DNA of 59,141 nucleotides from Cellulomonas endophytica (GTDB taxonomy: Bacteria > Actinomycetota > Actinomycetes > Actinomycetales > Cellulomonadaceae). Under the pieces are notes generated by a model. The model saw only the letters and a list, made by a program, of their open reading frames with translations, did no database searches and had not been told where the DNA came from. Below are positions 20,726 to 29,604 of this stretch, in pieces. The stretch lies in contig NZ_RWJX01000023.1 in assembly GCF_004123805.1 (NCBI RefSeq), forward strand, positions 1-59,141. Reading direction: 5' to 3'. Numbering within the stretch: the stretch's first letter is position 1; each line of letters starts with the position of its first letter. The position numbers and the translations under genes are program-made.

Positions 20726-21376
20726 TCAGTCGAGCACGCCCTGGCGCCACAGCGCCGCGGCGCGGACGAGCTCCTCCGCGGTCCGGCCCAGGGCCGCCGC
20801 GCCGCGGGTCGTGCGGTCCGCGCCCTGCGGGTCGACGAGGTCGAGGTGGTCCGCGTCGAGGGCGCCGCCCGTGGACAGCACCCGGCAGAAGGCGGCGGCC
20901 CGCTCGAGCGCCACGGCGAGGTCGCCCGCGTACACGCCGGAGAGCACGGCGTCGGCGACGGCGCGCACGTCGTCGGGCCCCGGCGGGAGCGCCACGCCGG
21001 CGACCGCACCCTGCACGGGGGCGCGCTCGACGCCCTGCCGGTAGCGGTCGGCGACGGTCACGGGGTCGCGGCGGACCCACTCGCGCAGCACGTAGAGCCG
21101 CCACAGGGCGCCGGGCAGGCTCCCGGCCGGGCTGTCCGACCACAGCGACGCGACGAGCTCGAGCCCCTCGTGCTCGACGAGCGCGACGAGGCGGGCCAGC
21201 ACGTCGGGGTCGCCCTCGGCCCGCCCGCGGTGGACGAGGGCGGCCGCCGTCGCGTGGGCGAGCTCGGCCCGGCGGGCGGGGTCGAGGCCGCCCGGGATCG
21301 CCGCCGCGGCGGTCGTGTCGAGCAGCGCGGGGCGGCGGGGACGGGCGGGTCGGTCGGCGGGGTCGGCGGGCCTCAC
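20726..21376 (-). CDS. Conserved hypothetical protein of Micrococcales type
   Basis: 216 residues from GTG 21376; the upstream frame is open but lacks a nearer start. The body is helical and soluble: LLDTTAAAAIPGGLDPARR, HATAAALVHRGRAEGD, then LELVASLWSDSPAGSLPG, LWRLYVLREWVRRDP and RTAEELVRAAALWRQG. I recognise this as a conserved actinobacterial family, which databases have sometimes mislabelled as an RNA polymerase beta subunit; no polymerase motif is present. There is no membrane segment or catalytic signature. It is divergent from the sugar porter, with about 140 nt between starts. Confidence 0.75.
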   Translation of the reverse strand: MRPADPADRPARPRRPALLDTTAAAAIPGGLDPARRAELAHATAAALVHRGRAEGDPDVLARLVALVEHEGLELVASLWSDSPAGSLPGALWRLYVLREWVRRDPVTVADRYRQGVERAPVQGAVAGVALPPGPDDVRAVADAVLSGVYAGDLAVALERAAAFCRVLSTGGALDADHLDLVDPQGADRTTRGAAALGRTAEELVRAAALWRQGVLD

Positions 21377-21487
21377 GCCGTCGATGATGCACCGCCGCGC
21401 CGCCCCGGGCCGCCGACGTGCACCGACGCGGGGACCGGGGCAGGGTGTCCGGGTTGCCGTGCCGTCCGCCCGTCGAGGGCCGACCCG

Positions 21488-21514
21488 TCGTGAGGAACCC
21501 GCCGTGAGGAACCC
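21488..21514 (+). repeat. Duplicated Shine-Dalgarno-bearing 13-mer before sugar porter
   Basis: CGTGAGGAACCCG occurs twice at a 14-nt period (21488-21500 and 21502-21514). Each copy carries GAGGAA, and the second is 7 nt before the ATG at 21518. The in-copy GTG codons meet TGA after four codons, so they are not starts. Confidence 0.6.
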
Positions 21515-21517
21515 GTC

Positions 21518-22969
21518 ATGAGCCACCCGTCCGCCCGCCCCGAGCGCGCGTCCCGTCCGGGGCACCAGGGCAAGGCGATCGGCCTGGCCGTCGCCGCCGC
21601 CGTCGGCGGCTTCCTGTTCGGGTTCGACTCCTCCGTCATCAACGGCGCCGTCGACGCGGTCGAGGGCGAGTTCGACCTCGCGCCCGTCGTCACGGGGCTC
21701 GTCGTGGCGGTCGCCCTGCTGGGCTCCGCCGTGGGCGCCTGGGCCGGCGGCCGGCTCGCCGACCGCTGGGGACGCACCCGCGTCATGCTGCTCGGCGCGG
21801 TCGTCTTCCTCGTCTCCTCGATCCTGTCGGCCGCCGCCTTCGCCGCGTGGGACCTCGCGCTGTGGCGCTTCCTGTGCGGCATCGGCATCGGCATCGCCTC
21901 CGTCATCGCGCCGGCCTACATCGCGGAGATCTCCCCCGCCCGGCTGCGCGGCCGCCTCGGCTCCCTGCAGCAGCTGGCGATCACGCTCGGCATCTTCGCC
22001 GCCCTGCTCTCGGACCAGGTCATCGCCACCAGCGCCGACGGCGCCGGGGAGCCCTTCTGGTTCGGCTGGGCCGCCTGGCGCTGGATGTTCCTCGTCGCCG
22101 CGGTGCCCGCGGTCGTCTACGGCGCGCTGGCGCTCTCCATCCCCGAGTCCCCGCGGTTCCTCGTCGCGAACGGCCGGTCCGACGAGGCCCGCCGCGTCCT
22201 GGAGCGGGTGCTGCCCCCCGGGGAGGACGCCGGGCGCCGCGTGGAGGAGATCACGCGGTCCGTCGAGGAGGACCGGGCCAACGCCGAGGGCGCCTCGCTG
22301 CGCGGCCCCCGGTTCGGACTGCTGCCCATCGTCTGGGTCGGCATCCTGCTGTCGGTGTTCCAGCAGTTCGTCGGGATCAACGTGATCTTCTACTACTCCA
22401 CGACGCTGTGGCAGGCCGTCGGGTTCGACGAGAGCCAGTCCTTCACGGTCTCGACGATCACGTCCGTGACGAACGTGCTGGTCACGTTCATCGCCATCGG
22501 CCTCGTCGACCGCGTCGGCCGGCGGCCGATCCTGCTCGCCGGGTCCCTGGGCATGGCCGTGTCCCTCGGCGCCATGGCGGTCGCGTTCACGCAGGCGAGC
22601 GGCAGCGGCGAGGACATCTCCCTGTCCGGCCCGTGGGGGGTCGTGGCGCTCGTCGGCGCCAACGCCTTCGTCGTCTTCTTCGGCGCCTCGTGGGGCCCGC
22701 TCGTCTGGGTGCTGCTCGGCGAGATGTTCCCCAACCGCATCCGGGCCGCCGCCCTCGGCGTCGCCGCCGCGGCGCAGTGGATCGCGAACTTCCTCATCAC
22801 CGTGTCGTTCCCGCCGCTGCTCGACACCTTCGGCGCGGCCATCCCGTACTTCATGTACACGGCGTTCGCGGTGCTCTCGTTCGTCTTCGTGCTCGTCCGG
22901 GTGCCGGAGACGAAGGGCATGGAGCTCGAGGAGATGCACGGCGAGGCGTACAGCCGTCCCGGCCGCTGA
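21518..22969 (+). CDS. Sugar porter family MFS transporter
   Basis: Proton-coupled monosaccharide permease of the sugar porter family, 483 residues, 12 predicted helices. Seen: the N-terminal GGFLFGFDSSVINGA, GRLADRWGRTR between helices 2 and 3, PAYIAEISPARLRGRLGS after helix 4, the PESPRFL loop, QQFVGINVIFYYS in helix 7, DRVGRRP between helices 8 and 9, and PETKG at the end. These are the complete family signatures; the QQ-G-N-YY pocket in helix 7 favours glucose or a related hexose. ATG 21518 has a duplicated Shine-Dalgarno. Transcribed alone and ended by a strong hairpin. Confidence 0.93.
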   Translation: MSHPSARPERASRPGHQGKAIGLAVAAAVGGFLFGFDSSVINGAVDAVEGEFDLAPVVTGLVVAVALLGSAVGAWAGGRLADRWGRTRVMLLGAVVFLVSSILSAAAFAAWDLALWRFLCGIGIGIASVIAPAYIAEISPARLRGRLGSLQQLAITLGIFAALLSDQVIATSADGAGEPFWFGWAAWRWMFLVAAVPAVVYGALALSIPESPRFLVANGRSDEARRVLERVLPPGEDAGRRVEEITRSVEEDRANAEGASLRGPRFGLLPIVWVGILLSVFQQFVGINVIFYYSTTLWQAVGFDESQSFTVSTITSVTNVLVTFIAIGLVDRVGRRPILLAGSLGMAVSLGAMAVAFTQASGSGEDISLSGPWGVVALVGANAFVVFFGASWGPLVWVLLGEMFPNRIRAAALGVAAAAQWIANFLITVSFPPLLDTFGAAIPYFMYTAFAVLSFVFVLVRVPETKGMELEEMHGEAYSRPGR

Positions 22970-23009
22970 CCACCGCCCGACGACCACCGGCCCGACGACC
23001 ACCGGCAGC

Positions 23010-23045
23010 ACGACGCCCCCGACCCGTGAGGGCCGGGGGCGTCGT
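23010..23045. terminator. Strong bidirectional terminator hairpin
   Basis: ACGACGCCCCCGACCC (23010-23025) pairs with GGGCCGGGGGCGTCGT (23030-23045): 16 bp with a single A-C mismatch and a 4-nt loop. It lies between the convergent sugar porter and msrB genes and can end both transcripts. Short direct repeats flank it. Confidence 0.8.
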
Positions 23046-23101
23046 CGTGCGTGCTGCGCCCTGCCTGCTGCGCCGTGCGTGCTGCGCCGTGCGCCGGCCG
23101 G

Positions 23102-23530
23102 TCAGGCCTCGGGCTCGAAGGTCAGGCTCACGGAGTTCATGCAGAAGCGGTCACCCGTCGGCGTCTGGGGCGCGTCGTCGAAGACGTGCCCCAGGTGCGA
23201 GCCGCAGCGCGCGCAGAGCACCTCCGTGCGGACCATGCCGAGCGTGCGGTCCGTGTGCAGCTCCACGGCGTCGCCGGCCAGCGGCGAGAAGAAGCTCGGC
23301 CACCCGCAGTGGGAGTCGAACTTCGTGTCGGAGCGGAACAGCTCGTTGCCGCAGGCGCGGCAGCGGTACACGCCGGCCCGCTTCTCGTCGAGCAGGGCGC
23401 CGGTCCAGGGGCGCTCCGTGCCGGCGCGGCGCAGCACCTGGAACTCCGCGGGGTCCAGGAGCGTGCGCCACTCCTCGTCGGTCCGGGTCACGGCGTAGCC
23501 GCCGGTCGAGCCCGTCGTGTCGGTCGTCAT
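23102..23530 (-). CDS. msrB: Peptide-methionine (R)-S-oxide reductase
   Basis: Repairs the R-epimer of oxidised methionine in proteins, thioredoxin-linked, cytosolic. 142 residues from ATG 23530, the usual size. Structural zinc ligands appear as two CxxC pairs: CRACG and [22 protein letters not shown] forms the substrate pocket and the catalytic Cys is in [13 protein letters not shown] near the C-terminus. Upstream in-frame codons are discarded because the family starts around [14 protein letters not shown]. No msrA is adjacent. Confidence 0.95.
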   Translation of the reverse strand: MTTDTTGSTGGYAVTRTDEEWRTLLDPAEFQVLRRAGTERPWTGALLDEKRAGVYRCRACGNELFRSDTKFDSHCGWPSFFSPLAGDAVELHTDRTLGMVRTEVLCARCGSHLGHVFDDAPQTPTGDRFCMNSVSLTFEPEA

Positions 23531-23684
23531 GTGCGGGTCCCCTCCGCCCGTGCGGGTCGTCGTGCGTCTCACGACGGGGCACGGGCCCTCGTGGGCCGGC
23601 GGACCGGCCCCCCGGCGCAACAGCGTCGACCCCCGCCCTCATCCCCGCCACCCCCGCTCTCCTCGCCTCCCTCCCTCCCTCCCT

Positions 23685-23752
23685 CCCGACGAGATGCCCC
23701 TCCCGACCGCCCGCACCCCGGCCCACCCGACCCGAACCGGCACCTCGTCGGG
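23685..23752. repeat. Inverted-repeat element, copy 1
   Basis: CCCGACGAGATGCC (23685-23698) faces GGCACCTCGTCGGG (23739-23752), pairing 13 of 14 positions around about 40 nt. Just inside the left arm is CCTCCCGACCGC. The element is shared with copy 2 at a period of 89 nt. Confidence 0.75.
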
Positions 23753-23775
23753 AAACGGGCGGCCTCCCACCCTCC

Positions 23776-23839
23776 CCACGAGATGCCCCTCCCGGCCGCT
23801 TCCGGCCGCGCGCGACCGGTCCGGACCGGCACCTCGTGG
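23776..23839. repeat. Inverted-repeat element, copy 2
   Basis: CCACGAGATGCC (23776-23787) faces GGCACCTCGTGG (23828-23839). Relative to copy 1 a G-C pair in the stem has become C-G, so both arms changed together. The left arm is again followed by CCTCCCG-CCGC, and the right arm is preceded by ACCGGCACC, as in copy 1. Confidence 0.75.
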
Positions 23840-24020
23840 CGGGGAGGGTCCACCCGCGCCGGTGGGCCGTCCGTGCGAACGCCGGGACGCGTCCGGGTGC
23901 ACGGGTCAGGACGACCTCCCGCCCGTCGATAGGGCGGGGGCACGCCGGGGAGGGGCCGCGGCGGCGCGACCGCACCCGGCCACGGGCCGGGCGCGGGCAC
24001 GGACCGGACGAGGGGGCGGC

Positions 24021-27000
24021 GTGACGGGGGACGCGGTGCTCGTGCTCACGCCCGTGACGGGGGGCTTCTACTTCGGCGAGGTCGTCGGCGCGGTGCAGCG
24101 CGAGGCCGCCCGCCGCGGGCGGCGCGTCGTCGTCCAGCAGACCGGCGACGCCGGCATCCGCCCCGTCGTCTCCGGCGACCCGCCCGCGGGCACGTTGCCC
24201 CTGGGCTGGGACGCGGCGGCCGGGGCGGTCGTGCTGGCCAACGCCGTGGACCGCACGTACGTCGAGCGGCTGCGCAGGGTCATGCCCGTGGTGCTCGGCG
24301 CCGCGGAGGTGCGGGTCCCGGGCGTGCCCGCCGCCGCGCCGGACAACACCGGCGGGACCCTCGTCGCGGTCCGGCACCTCGTCGAGCACGGGCACCGGCG
24401 CATCGGCTTCGTCGGCAACGTCGGCCACACGGACATGCGGGAGCGGTACGCGGGCTACCACGAGGCGATGCTCGAGCTCGGCCTCGCCCCCGACCCCCGG
24501 CACTTCCTCGCGACGACGGACCACGGCACGCGCGCCGGCGAGCGCGCCGGCGCGGCCCTGCGCGCGCTGGAGGACCCGCCGACGGCGGTCGTCTGCGCGT
24601 CGGACCGCAACGCCCTGGGCCTCGTGGCGGACCTGACGGCGCACGGCGTGCGGGTGCCGCAGGACGTGGCCGTCGTCGGGTTCGACAACGTCGAGGCCGC
24701 GGCCTACTGCGTCCCGGGCCTGACGACGGTCGACCAGCCCTTCCACCTCACGGGCGGCCTGGCCGCCCGGATGCTGCTCGCCGCCCTCGACGGCGACGAC
24801 CCGGCCGCGCAGGTCCAGCCGCCCGCCGGCCTGCTGCTGCGCGGCTCCTGCGGCTGCCCCGACGAGCCCGTGCACGTCCCCGCCCCCGCCCCGGTCCCCG
24901 CGCACGGCACGCCCGGGCACGGGACCGCCGCCGCGGGCGCCGACACGGAGCTGCGCCGCGCGCTGGCCCCGCTCGTCGGGACCGGGGCCGACGGCGACCT
25001 CGGCGACGGCGGCGCGGCCCGGGCCGAGGTCGCGGTGACCGCCGCGGCGGTGGCGGCCCTCGTCGCGGACGCGGTGTCCTCCGGGCGGGTCCCGACGGGC
25101 GCCGAGGTCGCCGCCGCCCTGCTGCCCGTCACGGAGGGCGGCCCCCGGGCGGACGGCCCGGACCGGGCGGTCACGGCCGTCGGCGCGTACCTGCACGCGC
25201 TCGGGACGGGCCTGCCCGACGCCGAGCACGCGGCCGCGCCCGTCCTGGCGGCGCTGCGCGGGCGCCTGCCCGCCGCGCTCTCGCACCTGCACGCCGGCCT
25301 CTACCTGCGGCGGGCCCAGGGCGCGGAGTCCTCGCTCCTCGAGCAGCACGACGTCAGCCTGGCGCTGCTCGGGCACGGCGCGGGCGCGCCCCGGTCGCTC
25401 GCGTGGATGGCCCGGACGTCCGCGCGGGGCGCGGTGCTCGCGCTGTGGCGCGGGGAGCGGCTCGTCGTCGAGGGCGTCTACGACCCCGAGGACGCCTACG
25501 CCCTCGCGCCCGGCACCCCCTGCGACCCCGCGACCTTCCCGCCGCCCGCCCTGCTCGCCTCCGTGCGCCCCGAGCGCGGCGAGGTCGCCTACGTCCTGCC
25601 GGTGCGGGCGCGGGGCCGCGACTGGGGCCTGCTCGCCGTCGTCGGGTCCGTCGACGCGAGCCTGCGGCGCGAGAGCTACAACCAGTGGGCCGCGCTGCTG
25701 TGCGCGAGCTTCGAGCAGGAGGAGCTCTCGCACTCCCTGCGCTCGAGCGAGGAGCGCTACGGGCTCCTGGCGAGCGCGATGAACGAGGGCCTGTGGGACG
25801 GGGACGTCGCCACGGGCGAGGTCAACTTCTCCTCCCGGTGCGTCACCCTGCTCGGCCTGGACCACGTGCCCGCGCCCGAGCGGGGCGCCCAGTGGCGCCG
25901 CGGCGTCCACCCCGAGGACCTGCCGCGCCTCGTCGCGGGCCTGCGCACGACCTCCGCGGGCGAGCCGGGCACGGCGGTCGCCGAGGTGGAGTTCCGCTAC
26001 CGCGGCCCCGGCGACACCCGTCACCGCTGGCTGCTCGCCCGGGCCATGCCCTACCGGCAGGGCGGCGACGACCACGGCACGCGCCGCGTGCTGGGGTCGC
26101 TGGCCGACCACACGCACCGCAAGCACCTCGAGGAGGAGCTGCGCAAGCACGCCCTCGTCGACCCGATCACGGGGCTGGGCAACCGGCGCGCCTTCCTCGA
26201 GCGGCTCACGCGCTCGGTCGGCCGTGCCGCCGAGGGCGTCCCGTTCGCGGTGCTCTTCCTCGACCTCGACCGCTTCAAGGTCATCAACGACTCCCTCGGC
26301 CACGGCACGGGCGACCGGCTGCTGCGCGCGGTCGGCGAGCGCCTGCGCGGCGCGGTCCGGCCCGGCGACACCGCGGCGCGCTTCGGCGGCGACGAGTTCG
26401 CGGTCCTCATCGACGGGGTCGCCGCCGACGCCGTGCCCGCCGTCGTGCAGCGGGTGCGCGAGTCCCTCGTGCGCCCCGTCGACGTCAACGGCCACTCCCT
26501 GTGGCTGTCGGCGAGCATCGGCATCGCCGTGTCCTCCGCCGGCTACGAGACCGCCGAGGACGTCCTGCGCGACGCCGACACGGCCATGTACGACGCGAAG
26601 GGCCGCGAGCGCGGGTCCGTCTCCTGGTTCCACCCGGCGATGCACGACGCGGCCGTGCACCACCTGTGGCTGCACGACCAGACGCAGCGGGCGCTCGAGC
26701 GCGACGAGTTCGAGGTCCACTACCAGCCCATCGTCGACCTCGACGACCGGCCGCTCACCCGCTTCGAGGCGCTCGTGCGCTGGCGGCACCCCGAGCGCGG
26801 GCTCGTGCCGCCGTCGGACTTCCTGCCGCTCATGGAGGAGACGGGGCTCGTCGTGGCGCTCGGCCGCTGGGTCGTGGAGCAGGTCTGCGCCGACGTGGCC
26901 CGGTGGCGGCGCACGCACCGGGGGCCGGTGTCCGTGAGCGTCAACCTGTCCGACCGGGAGTTCTGGGACGCGGGGCTGCTGCCGGCCTACCTCGACGCGA

Positions 27001-27458
27001 TCGGCCGCCACGGGCTGGGCCCGCAGCACGTCGCCCTCGAGATCACCGAGCGCGTCATCGCGCGCAGCCCGGAGCTGGCCGAGGAGCTCGTGGAGGGCTT
27101 CCGGGCGGCCGGCCTCAGCCTCCACATCGACGACTTCGGCACGGGGCACTCCTCGCTGCAGACCCTGCAGCGCTACCCCGTCGACGCCCTGAAGATCGAC
27201 CGGTCCTTCGTCGCCGACCTGCCGGAGGACGAGCGGAGCACGGAGCTCGTCCGGGCGATCGTCGCCATGGGCCGGGCGCTGGGGCTCGACGTCGTCGCGG
27301 AGGGCGTCGAGACGCCGAGCCAGCTGCGTGCGCTGCGGGCCATCGGCTGCGCGAGCGCCCAGGGGTACCTGTTCTCCCGGGCGGTCCCCGCCGACCGGGC
27401 GCGCGAGATGCTCGGCCTGCCGGTGCCGGCCCTCGCCGCCCGGCCCGCCGTGGCCTGA
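24021..27458 (+). CDS. LacI-type ligand-binding/PAS/GGDEF/EAL protein (c-di-GMP turnover)
   Basis: 1145-residue cytosolic signalling protein without signal peptide or TM helix. Residues 1-275 are a LacI/GalR-type sugar-binding fold without the DNA-binding head (VLTPVTGGFYFGEVVGAVQ, HRRIGFVGN, VVGFDNVEAA), ending near GSCGC. A GAF-like stretch follows (about 430-565), then a PAS domain from about 575 (ERYGLLASAMNEGLWDGD). The GGDEF domain begins near 711 with an intact active site RFGGDEFAVL (~789). The EAL domain has FEALVRWRHP (~914), EITERV, DDFGTGHSSL and AEGVET. Both catalytic sites look competent, so it may make and break c-di-GMP under control of a cytoplasmic sugar-like ligand. GTG 24021 follows GAGGGGGCGGC. 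Confidence 0.93.
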   Translation: MTGDAVLVLTPVTGGFYFGEVVGAVQREAARRGRRVVVQQTGDAGIRPVVSGDPPAGTLPLGWDAAAGAVVLANAVDRTYVERLRRVMPVVLGAAEVRVPGVPAAAPDNTGGTLVAVRHLVEHGHRRIGFVGNVGHTDMRERYAGYHEAMLELGLAPDPRHFLATTDHGTRAGERAGAALRALEDPPTAVVCASDRNALGLVADLTAHGVRVPQDVAVVGFDNVEAAAYCVPGLTTVDQPFHLTGGLAARMLLAALDGDDPAAQVQPPAGLLLRGSCGCPDEPVHVPAPAPVPAHGTPGHGTAAAGADTELRRALAPLVGTGADGDLGDGGAARAEVAVTAAAVAALVADAVSSGRVPTGAEVAAALLPVTEGGPRADGPDRAVTAVGAYLHALGTGLPDAEHAAAPVLAALRGRLPAALSHLHAGLYLRRAQGAESSLLEQHDVSLALLGHGAGAPRSLAWMARTSARGAVLALWRGERLVVEGVYDPEDAYALAPGTPCDPATFPPPALLASVRPERGEVAYVLPVRARGRDWGLLAVVGSVDASLRRESYNQWAALLCASFEQEELSHSLRSSEERYGLLASAMNEGLWDGDVATGEVNFSSRCVTLLGLDHVPAPERGAQWRRGVHPEDLPRLVAGLRTTSAGEPGTAVAEVEFRYRGPGDTRHRWLLARAMPYRQGGDDHGTRRVLGSLADHTHRKHLEEELRKHALVDPITGLGNRRAFLERLTRSVGRAAEGVPFAVLFLDLDRFKVINDSLGHGTGDRLLRAVGERLRGAVRPGDTAARFGGDEFAVLIDGVAADAVPAVVQRVRESLVRPVDVNGHSLWLSASIGIAVSSAGYETAEDVLRDADTAMYDAKGRERGSVSWFHPAMHDAAVHHLWLHDQTQRALERDEFEVHYQPIVDLDDRPLTRFEALVRWRHPERGLVPPSDFLPLMEETGLVVALGRWVVEQVCADVARWRRTHRGPVSVSVNLSDREFWDAGLLPAYLDAIGRHGLGPQHVALEITERVIARSPELAEELVEGFRAAGLSLHIDDFGTGHSSLQTLQRYPVDALKIDRSFVADLPEDERSTELVRAIVAMGRALGLDVVAEGVETPSQLRALRAIGCASAQGYLFSRAVPADRAREMLGLPVPALAARPAVA

Positions 27459-27540
27459 CGCCGGGCGTCCCGACGAGCGGCCCGGCCCGGCCCGGTGGGG
27501 CCGGCGCGGCCGGGTCGGCCGGGTCCGCTGGGTCGGCCGG

Positions 27541-28269
27541 TCAGGCCAGCGCCGCCGCCGTGCTGCGCCGGTCGCGCTCGACCCGGGCGACGTAGGCGTG
27601 CAGGTGCTCCCGGTCCTTGGCGTCCAGCCCGACGATGCGGCAGCCGTGGTGCTCGACGTCGCCGTGCTGGGCGGACCGCACGACGAGGAGCCGGACGGGC
27701 AGCGGCTCCAGGCCGCCGCCCGGGGCCCGGCGTGCCTCGGGGATGTGCGTGTCGACCTCGTCGCCCACCGCCAGCGCCGGCCGGGACACCACACGGACGC
27801 CGTCGGCGGACAGGTCGACGACGACCATGCGCACGGCGTCGGCGTCCTCGTCGGGGGTCGCGGCGTCCTCGTCGGGCTCGGCGACGCCCTCCGCCCCCTC
27901 CGCCGGCGGGCGCACGCGGCGGCCCGGGACGGTCACGCCGACGGGGATCCGCAGGGCCGAGCGCAGCTGGGTGGAGCGCACGAGGACGACCTCGCGCAGG
28001 ACGACCTCGCCGTCGTCGACCCGGTCGACCACGCCCGCGTAGTCCCAGAGGCCGCGGGCCGCGCTCGCGATGCGCAGCCGGACCTTGCGTCCGGTGGTGA
28101 GGCCGCGGTCCGGGGCGGCGGCGAGCCCGTCGGCCGTGACGACGAGCCCCGCCGGCTCCTGCTCCGCCCGCTCGGGCCGCACGACGGCGCGCGTCCCCTG
28201 CAGGGTCTGGAGCACGCCCGCGGTGCTCTCCTCCCCCGCCAGCAGCGTGCAGGGCAGCATCTCGTGCAC
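27541..28269 (-). CDS. PilZ domain protein (c-di-GMP receptor)
   Basis: 242-residue soluble protein. The N-terminal half resembles a YcgR-like flagellar-brake/PilZN domain (TGRKVRLRIASAARGLWDYAG). The PilZ domain follows with both c-di-GMP motifs intact: RxxxR as RSALR and D/NxSxxG as DLSADG. An acidic insert (PDEDAATPDEDAD) separates the two motifs. GTG 28269 is chosen over ATG 28260 because GGAGAGGA lies 7 nt before it. It is convergent with the GGDEF-EAL gene, 82 nt away. No flagellar or pilus gene is in the window, so the output could instead be exopolysaccharide; this is inference. Confidence 0.88.
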   Translation of the reverse strand: MHEMLPCTLLAGEESTAGVLQTLQGTRAVVRPERAEQEPAGLVVTADGLAAAPDRGLTTGRKVRLRIASAARGLWDYAGVVDRVDDGEVVLREVVLVRSTQLRSALRIPVGVTVPGRRVRPPAEGAEGVAEPDEDAATPDEDADAVRMVVVDLSADGVRVVSRPALAVGDEVDTHIPEARRAPGGGLEPLPVRLLVVRSAQHGDVEHHGCRIVGLDAKDREHLHAYVARVERDRRSTAAALA

Positions 28270-28470
28270 GGACCCGTCCTCTCCCCGGGCCGCGGCCCGA
28301 CGTCGCCCCCCGCTCCCCGACGGGACCGGACTGCCCTGATCCTCGCACCGGCGGGGGTCCCCGCGCTCCCCTCCCGCGGCGACAGCGGGCCCGGGGGCGG
28401 AATAGCCTCGCAGGCGGCGTCGTTGTCGGCGGGTGATCGATGCAGACGCATACATTTGGAGGCGGTCGCG

Positions 28471-29604
28471 GTGCAGTTCGGGATCTTCACGGTCGGGGAC
28501 GTCACGACGGACCCGACGACGGGCAGCACGCCCGACGACACCGAGCGCGTCCGCTCGATGCTCACCATCGCCGAGCACGCGGACCAGGCCGGCCTCGACG
28601 TCGTGGCGTTCGGCGAGCACCACAACCCGCCGTTCGTGCCCTCGTCGCCGACGACGATGCTCGGCTACGTCGCGGGACGGACCACGAACGTCGTGCTGTC
28701 GACCGCGACGACGCTCATCACGACGAACGACCCCGTCCGCCTGGCCGAGGAGTACGCGATGCTCCAGGTCATCGCCGACGGGCGGATGGACCTCATGCTC
28801 GGCCGTGGCAACACGGGGCCCGTCTACCCCTGGTTCGGCCAGGACATCCGCCAGGGCCTGAACCTCGCCGTGGAGAACTACGCGCTGCTGCGCCGGCTGT
28901 GGACCGAGGACGTCGTGGACTGGGAGGGGAAGTTCCGGACCCCGCTCCAGGGCTTCACCTCCACGCCCCGCCCCCTCGACGGCGTGGCGCCCTTCGTGTG
29001 GCACGGCTCCATCCGCTCCCCCGAGATCGCGGAGCAGGCCGCCTACTACGGCGACGGCTTCTTCCACAACAACATCTTCTGGCCCATGAGCCACACGCAG
29101 CAGATGGTCCGCTTCTACCGCCAGCGCTACGAGCACCACGGCCACGGCCGGGCCGACCAGGCGATCGTCGGCCTGGGCGGGCAGGTGTTCATGCGCAAGG
29201 ACTCGCAGCGGGCCTGGGACGAGTTCCGCCCCTACTTCGACCGGGCGCCCGTCTACGGGCACGGCCCCTCCATGGAGGACTTCACCCGCGAGACGCCGCT
29301 GACGGTCGGCAGCCCGCAGCAGGTCATCGACCGCTACTCCCGCTTCCGCGAGAGCGTCGGCGACTTCCAGCGGCAGCTGTTCCTCGTCGACCACGCGGGC
29401 CTGCCGCTGAAGACCGTCCTGGAGCAGATCGACCTCCTCGCCGAGGAGGTCGTGCCCGTGCTGCGGCGCGAGGCCGAGTCGGCCCGGCCGGCGCACGTGC
29501 CCTCCGACCCGCCCTCGCACGCCCAGCGCGTGGCCGCGGCCCGGGCCGGGGACGCCGGCACCGCTCCGGCCGCGGGCCGCGACGGCGAGGCGGTGGCCTC
29601 GTGA
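28471..29604 (+). CDS. LLM class flavin-dependent oxidoreductase (CE1758-like)
   Basis: 377-residue luciferase-like monooxygenase using reduced flavin. Start GTG 28471 behind GGAGG at 28458-28462. Seen: VQFGIFTVGDVT at the first strand, GEHHNPPFVPSSPTTML, TATTLITTNDPVRLAEEYA, the phosphate-binding DLMLGRGNTGPVYPWFG, and PFVWHGSIRSPEIAEQAA. The length and these blocks match the group paired with a CE1759-type FMN reductase, which indeed follows by a GTGA overlap. Substrate is unknown for the family. The last ~40 residues are Ala/Arg-rich and variable. Confidence 0.9.
   Translation: MQFGIFTVGDVTTDPTTGSTPDDTERVRSMLTIAEHADQAGLDVVAFGEHHNPPFVPSSPTTMLGYVAGRTTNVVLSTATTLITTNDPVRLAEEYAMLQVIADGRMDLMLGRGNTGPVYPWFGQDIRQGLNLAVENYALLRRLWTEDVVDWEGKFRTPLQGFTSTPRPLDGVAPFVWHGSIRSPEIAEQAAYYGDGFFHNNIFWPMSHTQQMVRFYRQRYEHHGHGRADQAIVGLGGQVFMRKDSQRAWDEFRPYFDRAPVYGHGPSMEDFTRETPLTVGSPQQVIDRYSRFRESVGDFQRQLFLVDHAGLPLKTVLEQIDLLAEEVVPVLRREAESARPAHVPSDPPSHAQRVAAARAGDAGTAPAAGRDGEAVAS

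Larger units (their letters stand above)
23531..24020. other. 490-nt intergenic region with low-complexity DNA and two hairpin repeats
   Basis: No convincing gene lies between msrB and the large c-di-GMP gene. The region holds a CTCC-rich tract (about 23661-23686), two related inverted-repeat elements (listed separately) and GC-rich DNA leading to the GTG at 24021. Short frames here lack the codon bias of the neighbours. Confidence 0.7.

Noticed and set aside
21625..21640. tRNA T-loop-like GGGTTCGACTCC
   Set aside because: It lies inside the sugar porter gene (encoding FGFDSS) with no acceptor or anticodon arms around it.
23639..23902. Short minus-strand frame (87 codons) in the 23.7 kb intergenic region
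   Set aside because: Its coding bias is poor and its sequence is dictated by the inverted-repeat elements and Gly/Arg-rich low complexity.
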